From positions 1 through 8,350 of the forward strand of contig CAINUM010000097.1 in the NCBI GenBank assembly GCA_903853785.1: 8,350 bases of DNA. Reading direction: 5' to 3'. Source of the DNA: Candidatus Magasanikiibacteriota bacterium. Lineage in GTDB: Bacteria; Patescibacteriota; Patescibacteriia; Magasanikbacterales; GWA2-37-8. Below the pieces are notes generated by a model. It was not told the origin of the DNA. It was given only the letters and a program-made list of their open reading frames with translations, and did no database searches. Positions 1-5,768 of this stretch are shown piece after piece (within the stretch, counting starts at the first letter, position 1; each line of letters begins with the position of its first letter). A program made the translations under genes and the position numbers.

Positions 1-566
1 ACAATCTTAAATTCAATATTATTTATACGAATCGCCCTTCCAACTACAGCAGTATCTATCCCAAATAGATCATCGCGCACTTGTGGGCCTATGACTGCTA
101 CTTTATCATTCGAAAGCTGTTGTTTAGAAGTAATAAAACTTCCATCAGTCACTTCAACTTTTCTTACGTCTGTATATTCTGGCACAGTTCCAATAATTTG
201 AGTGTTGGTATTTTTTCCCGGAGCGGTTACTTGATAACGACGACTCAATTCAGGCGCTGTAGATTGAATAGAGGTAATACTACTTTTAATAGCATCAGCA
301 TCTGCTTGAGTAAGAGTCTGCGCAGATCCGCGCCCTGAGTTAACTTGCGATCCAACTCCGCGTTGCGCACCAGGAGTGATAATTATTAAGTTTGAGCCAA
401 CGGATTGGATACTTGCCTGAATACTGTCTTTTGCTCCTTGACCAACCGCAACCATTGCAATGACCGAACCAATACCAATTACAATACCAAGTACAGTCAA
501 AAATGAACGGACCTTATTTGCAGATAATGACCAATAAATTTCTTCTAATAAATCAAGCCAATTCAT
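1..566 (-). CDS. MacB-like ABC transporter permease, N-terminal part (runs off the left edge)
   Basis: Membrane subunit of a MacB/LolCE-type (type VII) ABC transporter. These permeases do not import substrates; they couple ATP hydrolysis to mechanical work on a periplasmic partner. I translated 188 codons from the ATG at 566-564. The protein begins MNWLDLLEEIYWSLSANKVR, followed by one hydrophobic segment at about residues 22-44 (SFLTVLGIVIGIGSVIAMVAV), the usual first transmembrane helix. The family-typical stretch GQGAKDSIQASIQSVGSNL comes next, then the start of the extracytoplasmic MacB_PCD-like domain (about 60-188). The C-terminal three-helix part lies beyond base 1. The ATG is 3 bases after the ATPase stop codon, so it is probably translationally coupled. 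Unlike E. coli MacB, ATPase and permease are separate genes, as in many Gram-positive and CPR genomes. The substrate cannot be told from the sequence. Confidence 0.9.
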   Translation of the reverse strand, partial: MNWLDLLEEIYWSLSANKVRSFLTVLGIVIGIGSVIAMVAVGQGAKDSIQASIQSVGSNLIIITPGAQRGVGSQVNSGRGSAQTLTQADADAIKSSITSIQSTAPELSRRYQVTAPGKNTNTQIIGTVPEYTDVRKVEVTDGSFITSKQQLSNDKVAVIGPQVRDDLFGIDTAVVGRAIRINNIEFKI

Positions 567-569
567 AAT

Positions 570-1253
570 TTAATGTTTAATGATTTCGTCTTTCTCTACC
601 AAGCCGTCTCGGATTGTAATAATACGGTTAGCATGCATGGCTACATCATGCTCGTGTGTAATTAAAACTATTGAATGGCCTTTGTCGTTTAATTTTTTAA
701 ATGTTTCCAAAACTTTTTCACCAGTTTTGGTATCTAAGTTGCCGGTCGGTTCATCTGCCAAAATCAAAGATGGATCATTAACTAAAGCACGAGCAATAGC
801 AACACGTTGCATTTGTCCGCCGGATAACTGATTGGAGAGATGGTAAAAATGATCTTCTTCAAAACCAGAATTAATGAGTGCTTCTTTTGCTTTTAACAGT
901 CTTTGAGCTTTTGGCATCCCTGTATAAAGTAACGGTAAGGCAACGTTACGAACAACGCTCGTACGTTTTAAAAGATTAAATGATTGAAAAACAAAACCAA
1001 TTTTTTCTTTTCTAATTTTTGCTAACTCATCTTCAGTTAGTGAGGAAACGTCTTTTTTGTCAAGAAAATATTGGCCAGTGGTAGGCGTGTCCAGTGCCCC
1101 TAAAATATTCATAAGGGTAGATTTACCAGATCCACTAGGTCCCATAATAGCTACAAACTCTCCATTTGCAATTGTGAAGCTCACACCCTTGAGAGCTTGG
1201 AAAGCCATCTCCCCACTATTGTAGGTTTTTGTAATATTATTAATTTCTATCAT
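570..1253 (-). CDS. ABC transporter ATP-binding protein, MacB/LolD family
   Basis: Cytoplasmic ATPase that should drive the permease encoded next to it. All nucleotide-binding motifs are present in a 227-residue protein: Walker A GPSGSGKST (38-46), Q-loop glutamine (90), signature LSGGQ (143-147), Walker B LILADE (163-168), D-loop NLD (172-174) and H-loop histidine (200). The sequence between (FQSFNLLKRTSVVRNVALPL) is typical of the MacB/LolD/FtsE-like group, and the length matches the family. I chose the ATG at 1253-1251 (MIEINNITKTY) over the upstream in-frame GTG at 1283-1281: a GGAGG at 1266-1262 sits 8 bases before the ATG, and the ten extra residues (MAEEEWEDNL) are not family-like. They only read the adaptor gene's glycine codons in another frame. 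The start lies 4 bases after the adaptor stop codon, and the permease follows 3 bases after this stop. Confidence 0.95.
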   Translation of the reverse strand: MIEINNITKTYNSGEMAFQALKGVSFTIANGEFVAIMGPSGSGKSTLMNILGALDTPTTGQYFLDKKDVSSLTEDELAKIRKEKIGFVFQSFNLLKRTSVVRNVALPLLYTGMPKAQRLLKAKEALINSGFEEDHFYHLSNQLSGGQMQRVAIARALVNDPSLILADEPTGNLDTKTGEKVLETFKKLNDKGHSIVLITHEHDVAMHANRIITIRDGLVEKDEIIKH

Positions 1254-1257
1254 AAGA

Positions 1258-3159
1258 TTATCCTCCCATTCTTCCTCCGCCACCTCCTGTTATACCAGGA
1301 ATTCGGATACCACTAGCAGGCGTAGCTGCTGTGGTTTTGGCTGTATTTGGATTTGAAGTTTGGGTCACAACCGTATCACCTTCATTTAATCCAGAAATAA
1401 TTTCAACATTTGTATCATCGGATAATCCCATAACGATATTTATTTTTTGTGGAAGATTTTTTGATGTAAATTGGTTTGTATTAATAACTGAAGTTAAATC
1501 AGCTGAGACTAAGACCTCAACATAATTTTGATTTCCACTAGTTTTTACTGCAGACATTGGTACTACTAAAACATCTGATCTTGTGTCTAAAATTATTGCT
1601 GCGCGTGCGCTCATTCCTGATTTTACTTCATCTGTATCAGATAAGAAACTAACTTGAACGTTATAATTTACTACACCTTGAGTTACTGTTCCGATATTAT
1701 CAATTTGAGTAACTTGTCCGGCGATTGTTAAATCAGGCAAAGCATCAAATGTAAGAGTTGCCTTTTGATTTAATTTAATTTTTGCTACATCTACTTCGTT
1801 CAAACTGATGGTCGCTACTTTTTGAGCGGTAATCAAAGTTACAGCAGCAGTTAAATCCCCCACCTGACCACCTACCTGAACGCCTTTTTGAGCTGACATT
1901 GTAGCAACTTTACCATCAAACGGTGCTCTCACTATAGTATTGTTAAAATTATCAATTGCAGAATTTAGCTGAGCTCTTGCACTATCTAAATCTTCCTTGC
2001 GTGGGTTTTGCTTAGTGTAGAGAGCGTCTTTGTATTGTTGTAGTGCAAACTGTTTTGTTTGTATAGTATTTACCGCTGTAGCTTTAGCTGCATCTAAATC
2101 TCGCAAAGCTTTTTGATAAGCAGCTTGGTAGGAAATATAACTATTTTTATCGTTAACTAAAGCCTCCTGTTCTGTGATTAAACTAGTATATTGACTAGTG
2201 GCTGAAGTTCGCTGAGAAGCCACACTTGATTTCATTGAATCAAGTGATGACTGGGAGAGGTCCCCGACAGGTGGTGTGGCTGTAAGCATAGCTGCCATGT
2301 CAGCAAACAATCGTATATTTTTTTCTAAAGCGTTTGCTGTTAAAACTAAAACATTGTCAACATCCGCGTGAGGACTTTTAGAAGTCAAAGGAGCGACGGC
2401 GTCGCCAGCTAATTTCCTTAATTGCTTTACTTGTAAATAATCATATTTTGAATAACTGAGTTGACTACTATCTAGAATTGATAAGTATTGTTCAAAACTA
2501 TCGTTAGCTAAAGTATTGTCTATCCCTAGAATATTGTCCGCTGCTGTCAAAGAACTGTCCAATTTAGCTAAAGTACTTTGTAAAAAAATTACAGCATTTT
2601 GATATGATTGAGTGACAATCTGACTACTCTCACCGCCTTCAGCAAGCTTTAAATTATTATATGCAGAATCAACAGTTGCTTGAGCAGTTGCAACAGTGTT
2701 TACTACATCCACTTTTGATTTTTCTAAATCAGATGTGGCGTTGGCGATATTTCCTTGATAGGTATTAATATCAGTAGCAGTCAAGGCGTTCACTATTTTA
2801 TTATAACTCGCTTGAGCCTGGATTAGACTTGCGCTAGCACTGCGTTGATCGACTATTAAAAGCACTTGACCTGTTTTTACGATATCACCAGATTTTACTT
2901 TTATATCTGTTACTATACCTGAGGCTAAAGGTTTGATATCTAATTTATTAAGTGTAGACACTTGACCAGACCCGACTATAGAACTCACTATCGTTGATTT
3001 TTGCACCTTTGTAGTACTGTAGCGTAAAGGAAGTTGTGGAATCAAATATTTTGTATAAACATAATAACCAGCGTAAATTAGTAAGAGCCCTATAATAATA
3101 GATCGAATTTTATGCTCTAAAATTTTATGATATATTTTTGAAATAATTGTCATATTCAT
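1258..3159 (-). CDS. HlyD/MacA-like periplasmic adaptor (membrane fusion) protein with very long hairpin and Gly-rich tail
   Basis: Adaptor that should couple the MacB-like transporter to the cell exterior. The order of parts is standard: an N-terminal signal-anchor helix (about 19-40, SIIIGLLLIYAGYYVYTKYLI), the first half of a lipoyl/barrel-sandwich domain (about 58-105, with PLASGIVTDIKVKSGDIVKTG), a long alpha-helical hairpin (about 106-405), the second lipoyl half (RAPFDGKVATMSAQKGVQVG, 411-430), a beta-barrel domain (about 445-525) and a membrane-proximal domain (about 528-600, ending in GLNEGDTVV). At 633 residues it is far longer than E. coli MacA (about 370); the surplus is in the hairpin. 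The last residues are GITGGGGGRMGG, a glycine tail whose codons also supply Shine-Dalgarno sequence for the next gene. The start is 12 bases after the upstream stop; a second ATG two codons later (3153) is possible, and no clear ribosome binding site separates the two. The substrate is unknown. Confidence 0.92.
   Translation of the reverse strand: MNMTIISKIYHKILEHKIRSIIIGLLLIYAGYYVYTKYLIPQLPLRYSTTKVQKSTIVSSIVGSGQVSTLNKLDIKPLASGIVTDIKVKSGDIVKTGQVLLIVDQRSASASLIQAQASYNKIVNALTATDINTYQGNIANATSDLEKSKVDVVNTVATAQATVDSAYNNLKLAEGGESSQIVTQSYQNAVIFLQSTLAKLDSSLTAADNILGIDNTLANDSFEQYLSILDSSQLSYSKYDYLQVKQLRKLAGDAVAPLTSKSPHADVDNVLVLTANALEKNIRLFADMAAMLTATPPVGDLSQSSLDSMKSSVASQRTSATSQYTSLITEQEALVNDKNSYISYQAAYQKALRDLDAAKATAVNTIQTKQFALQQYKDALYTKQNPRKEDLDSARAQLNSAIDNFNNTIVRAPFDGKVATMSAQKGVQVGGQVGDLTAAVTLITAQKVATISLNEVDVAKIKLNQKATLTFDALPDLTIAGQVTQIDNIGTVTQGVVNYNVQVSFLSDTDEVKSGMSARAAIILDTRSDVLVVPMSAVKTSGNQNYVEVLVSADLTSVINTNQFTSKNLPQKINIVMGLSDDTNVEIISGLNEGDTVVTQTSNPNTAKTTAATPASGIRIPGITGGGGGRMGG
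1262..1287 (-). promoter_or_regulatory. Triple GGAGG run: ribosome binding site of the ABC ATPase inside the adaptor's Gly-rich tail
   Basis: Three GGAGG cores occur on the minus strand at 1287-1283, 1278-1274 and 1266-1262, all inside the last codons of the adaptor gene. The last one is 8 bases from the ATPase ATG (1253) and decides that start. The glycine codons GGA/GGT/GGC are what create these cores. Having three in a row may simply follow from the glycine tail, or may help load ribosomes for the ATPase; the sequence alone cannot tell. Confidence 0.7.
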
Positions 3160-3171
3160 ATTTAATTGTGA

Positions 3172-3948
3172 TTATGGTAGATTTTTAATTATTTCATGTC
3201 GAGGCTGAAATTGGCCAAAGCGACGGTGGACGCCGCGTTGAATCATTTTCATTTCCTCTGGATTAATTATTTGTAATTTTGAAATATTAAAATCACCATT
3301 ATCGCGAGATCCGATCGCCATTATAAAAGTTCCTTCTGACAATGGCTGAAGCGGTAAAATTGCACCACTATTCATAATTAATCTTTCTGAACCATGGGGG
3401 GTTTGAACAACAAGAAAGCCACTGCCAATTTCAACTATTCTACCCACCATACCTTTATTTCGAATATCAAAAGCGTGAGTTAGAAATGGTTTGAATATAA
3501 AACTACCCATCTTGGAATCGTATGTTTGTTGTTCTAAATTTTCAGCAATATTTGTAAAAGTTAGAATTATACCTCCAACCATAACAAACAAAACTAACCC
3601 TAAAGCTAAGTAACCAAATGGTTTTGTGTATGCAAAATTTGAAGTTTTGATAATTAAACCGGCTATAAATATTAAAACTACAAAACTAGCGACTAATAAA
3701 TATGGAAAAGATTCAAGAAATGCGAACACTCCTCCATTTCCAAAACTTAAATAAGCTAAATTGTCTGAAGATTTTAGATAGAATAAAACTAAATTAAAAA
3801 CTAATACTGCCAAAAGCACAATCAATGCAAAAGCACTACTTAAACTAAATTTTTCAGCCAAAAAAATATATTTAGATCTTAGCTTTACACGTCCACTTTT
3901 AATTTCGGACATTATTTCATTTTCTAGTTGATCTTTGATATTTGGCAT
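3172..3948 (-). CDS. Three-helix membrane protein next to an ECF sigma gene (possible anti-sigma factor)
   Basis: A 258-residue protein that I do not recognise as a named family. It has a short charged N-terminal region (about 1-35, presumably cytoplasmic, DQLENEIMSEIKSGRVKLRS), three hydrophobic helices (about 38-57, 82-101 and 111-133) and a soluble C-terminal domain (about 165-230) that reads as beta-strands, with GMVGRIVEIGSGFLVVQTP and a following SEGTFIMAIGS segment, suggestive of a small beta-barrel or OB-like fold. With three helices the two ends lie on opposite sides of the membrane. The start ATG is 1 base after the sigma factor stop codon, so translation is very likely coupled. This is the position and topology of a membrane anti-sigma factor, with the N-terminal end binding the sigma factor and the C-terminal domain sensing outside. 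That role is inferred from context; no zinc-binding HxxxCxxC anti-sigma motif is present. Confidence 0.8.
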   Translation of the reverse strand: MPNIKDQLENEIMSEIKSGRVKLRSKYIFLAEKFSLSSAFALIVLLAVLVFNLVLFYLKSSDNLAYLSFGNGGVFAFLESFPYLLVASFVVLIFIAGLIIKTSNFAYTKPFGYLALGLVLFVMVGGIILTFTNIAENLEQQTYDSKMGSFIFKPFLTHAFDIRNKGMVGRIVEIGSGFLVVQTPHGSERLIMNSGAILPLQPLSEGTFIMAIGSRDNGDFNISKLQIINPEEMKMIQRGVHRRFGQFQPRHEIIKNLP

Positions 3949-3949
3949 A

Positions 3950-4498
3950 TTAATTTTTTTCTAAGTATTCCTTTAGTGCATTTTTCCCTCTCATGATAAG
4001 TGTACCTACCGTACTTTTTGGAACCTGTAAGATATCACTAATTTCTTCATATGATTTTTGTTCAAAAAAATATAATATTAATGGCTCGCGGTATTTTTCT
4101 TTAATTAACGCAATTCCTTTTTCAATCTGTATTTTTGCCAATCCGATGTCAGTATTATATTTAAGATCCATTTTTTCATCTACTATTTCCCACTCATGTT
4201 CATCTAAAGATATAGAACCCTTATTATATTTTTTTATATGATTGATAGCCTGGTTGTGAGCGATTCTATAAATCCAAGCTGAAAATTTCTTATCAACATT
4301 AAAGGCATACAGGTTTCGATAAGTTCTAATAAAAACTTCTTGAAGTACATCTTCAAGTTCGTCGTGACTTTTAATAAATTTTCGCAGATAGTGAGTAAGT
4401 TTTGTTTGATAACGTTTGATAAGTTCAGCGTATTTTTCCTTATCTCGTTCTCTTACTTCCTCCACCAGTTGCTCATCAGTAAATTGATCAAGAGTCAT
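3950..4498 (-). CDS. ECF-type RNA polymerase sigma factor
   Basis: A 182-residue sigma-70-family protein with only regions 2 and 4, the ECF layout. Region 2 covers about residues 24-92 and includes the core-binding and -10 recognition parts (DELEDVLQEVFIRTYRNLY at 46-64; FSAWIYRIAHNQAINHIKK at 72-90). Region 4 covers about 128-178 and ends in the -35-binding helix-turn-helix (SYEEISDILQVPKSTVGTLI, 149-168). The linker (about 93-127) is acidic and unconserved. It is the first gene of the cluster, one base before a putative membrane partner and upstream of the MacAB-like exporter genes. It probably controls that cluster, perhaps including itself, in response to envelope or export stress; that is inference. 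No Shine-Dalgarno sequence precedes the ATG. Confidence 0.95.
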   Translation of the reverse strand: MTLDQFTDEQLVEEVRERDKEKYAELIKRYQTKLTHYLRKFIKSHDELEDVLQEVFIRTYRNLYAFNVDKKFSAWIYRIAHNQAINHIKKYNKGSISLDEHEWEIVDEKMDLKYNTDIGLAKIQIEKGIALIKEKYREPLILYFFEQKSYEEISDILQVPKSTVGTLIMRGKNALKEYLEKN

Positions 4499-4552
4499 AT
4501 ACTTATAATACAGCGCTCTGTCGATTATATTTCAAATTTGTTCTATTTTATC
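4499..4552 (-). promoter_or_regulatory. Candidate promoter region of the sigma-factor operon
   Basis: On the minus strand TATTAT at 4510-4505 ends 6 bases before the sigma ATG, which would give a leaderless message and fits the lack of a ribosome binding site. Its best -35 (TTGAAA) is 19 bases away, which is long. A second candidate is TATAAT at 4529-4524. A GAAC at 4543-4540, 16 bases before CGACAG, resembles ECF-type promoters loosely and would allow self-regulation. I cannot choose between them. Confidence 0.35.
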
Positions 4553-4570
4553 ATATTGCTTACATGTTTA

Positions 4571-4606
4571 CGAATAAAAAATACAACGCCTAATAACGTT
4601 GTATTT
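4571..4606 (-). terminator. Intrinsic terminator after the parA-like gene
   Basis: Perfect 10-bp stem: AAATACAACG (4579-4588) pairs with CGTTGTATTT (4597-4606) around an 8-base loop. Read on the minus strand, the stem runs straight into more T residues (TTTATT, 4578-4573). It lies 40 bases after the parA-like stop codon and before the sigma promoter region, so it should separate the two minus-strand units. The T-run on the plus-strand side is short, so the direction is minus. Confidence 0.75.
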
Positions 4607-4645
4607 GTTCTGTGTGGTGGATGATGTCAGAAACAAGATAGGTTT

Positions 4646-5665
4646 TTAGTATTCTGTCAATATTTTTAAAATACTATTTGTTAATACTCCAAATTCCTCT
4701 TTTGATTTTTCAATATTTTCTATCGTTCCAAGATGAATTTCTTCTATTAACGCCGGATCAAGATCAAAAATTGCCACGCCGATTTCTTGACATTTTGCTG
4801 GGATTCTTCCGTAATCTTGAATTTCTGCCAGTGGATTTTTCCAACTTTTTTCAACTAGTCCATTTCGTCCGTGTTTTTCTGAAAGATTTTTTTTCACTTT
4901 GGCTGGAAGTTCTTCGATCCAACGACGATGATCTTTTATTGGTTGTTTACCATACACATTGTACGAATTAACAATATATCCAATAAACAAGCCATCACCT
5001 GAAAGCACAAATTTATTTTCTGTATTTCCAGAGAGCGCCTTACCTGTCACTTTCCAGTTCTGTTTCCATTTTTCAAAAATACTACCAAGATTTTCAATAC
5101 CTTGTACACTAAAAGCGTCCGGCATCATTGGAACGACAAAATAATCTGAACCAAGAAAAATAATTTGATTTAGCAGTGATAAACTTGGAGAGGTGTCAAT
5201 AACAAAAATATCTATTTCATCATTTAAGCCTTTCTCTCGCAGGAATCTATCAATTGCACTAGTTTGAAAATATCCAAGTTGTTGTCCGGCCGCTGCTTGC
5301 CCATAAGCAGTAACCAATATATTTTCATAAAGTGAAAGATTGACACTGCCTTTCATTAAAGACAAATTATTATTGCTATTTGGGATAGGAATAAATGGCA
5401 CGTTTAAATCGATATCAGAACCACCTTCTACCACTCCTTTTAACACATCATAAATATCTTTTTCTTGCGATGAAAACAAATTTTTTTCATAACGGTCGTC
5501 ACCCAAAGAAAGGCGTGAAAGATTGCATTGAGGGTCAAGATCTACTAGTACCGTCTTGTATCCTTGTTTGGCAAAAGCCATTGCACAATTAAAAGCCAGC
5601 GTTGTTTTTCCAACACCACCCTTATTGTTTGCGAATAATACCTTTTTAGTACGAGTAAATTTCAT
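4646..5665 (-). CDS. ParA/Soj-family ATPase (orphan, no ParB in view)
   Basis: P-loop ATPase of the ParA/MinD (SIMIBI, deviant Walker A) class. Residues 15-22 give the deviant Walker A KGGVGKTT with its signature lysine K15; the A-prime motif is VLVDLDPQCNLS (39-50) and Walker B is IDIFVIDTSPSLS (151-163). Such proteins bind DNA non-specifically as ATP dimers and position plasmids, chromosomes or protein cargo. At 339 residues it is longer than typical Soj (about 255); the surplus includes segments around 55-135 and 200-290. No ParB, DNA-binding partner or clear parS lies next to it. It is divergent from the DGR target gene and followed by its own terminator. No ribosome binding site precedes the ATG, and a good promoter places the transcription start at or next to the ATG, so the message is probably leaderless. 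The cargo is unknown. Confidence 0.93.
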   Translation of the reverse strand: MKFTRTKKVLFANNKGGVGKTTLAFNCAMAFAKQGYKTVLVDLDPQCNLSRLSLGDDRYEKNLFSSQEKDIYDVLKGVVEGGSDIDLNVPFIPIPNSNNNLSLMKGSVNLSLYENILVTAYGQAAAGQQLGYFQTSAIDRFLREKGLNDEIDIFVIDTSPSLSLLNQIIFLGSDYFVVPMMPDAFSVQGIENLGSIFEKWKQNWKVTGKALSGNTENKFVLSGDGLFIGYIVNSYNVYGKQPIKDHRRWIEELPAKVKKNLSEKHGRNGLVEKSWKNPLAEIQDYGRIPAKCQEIGVAIFDLDPALIEEIHLGTIENIEKSKEEFGVLTNSILKILTEY

Positions 5666-5671
5666 GATGAT

Positions 5672-5699
5672 ATTATATCAAAATTTGCTATTTTTGCAA
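5672..5699 (-). promoter_or_regulatory. Promoter of the parA-like gene, extended -10, leaderless
   Basis: Minus strand: TTGCAA (5699-5694), 16-base spacer, then TATAAT (5677-5672) preceded by TG with one base between (extended -10, TGATATAAT). The expected start of transcription, 6-7 bases after the -10, falls on the ATG at 5665, so the message should have no leader. The -35 is part of one of four TTTGCTA-like boxes, so a protein binding those boxes would block it. Confidence 0.7.
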
Positions 5700-5738
5700 A
5701 TATATATTATTTTTGCTAAAATATAGATAATTTGCTAA
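5684..5738. repeat. Four TTTGCTA/TTTGCAA boxes in the divergent intergenic region
   Basis: Plus-strand copies: TTTGCTA (5684-5690), TTTGCAA (5693-5699), TTTGCTA (5712-5718) and TTTGCTA (5731-5737). The G positions are 5687, 5696, 5715 and 5734, so spacings are 9, 19 and 19 bases, near one and two helix turns. Box 2 forms the -35 of the minus-strand promoter and box 4 sits at the likely -35 of the plus-strand gene. The pattern suggests an operator or a small partition-like site; the binding protein is unknown. AT-rich DNA makes such heptamers easy to find, but the even spacing is notable. Confidence 0.5.
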
Positions 5739-5759
5739 TATTACCCTAAGTTTTATATA
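5731..5759 (+). promoter_or_regulatory. Likely promoter of the DGR target gene
   Basis: TTTGCT (5731-5736), 17-base spacer and TATATA (5754-5759) would start transcription about 2-3 bases before the ATG at 5769. There is no Shine-Dalgarno sequence in front of the gene, which fits a leaderless or nearly leaderless message. The region is very AT-rich, so the exact -10 is uncertain. Confidence 0.45.
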
Positions 5760-5768
5760 TAAAAATAT

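Noticed and set aside
1254..1283. Longer start (GTG at 1283) for the ABC ATPase
   Set aside because: A GGAGG 8 bases before the ATG at 1253 and family alignment at MIEINNITKTY favour the shorter protein.
4340..4624. 94-codon plus-strand frame across the sigma gene start and terminator
   Set aside because: Antisense to the sigma factor and runs through its promoter region and the terminator; low-complexity hydrophobic translation typical of AT-rich antisense DNA.
5684..5738. Replication origin iterons or a parS site
   Set aside because: Only four heptamers in AT-rich DNA, no replication initiator or ParB gene nearby; kept only as possible operator boxes.
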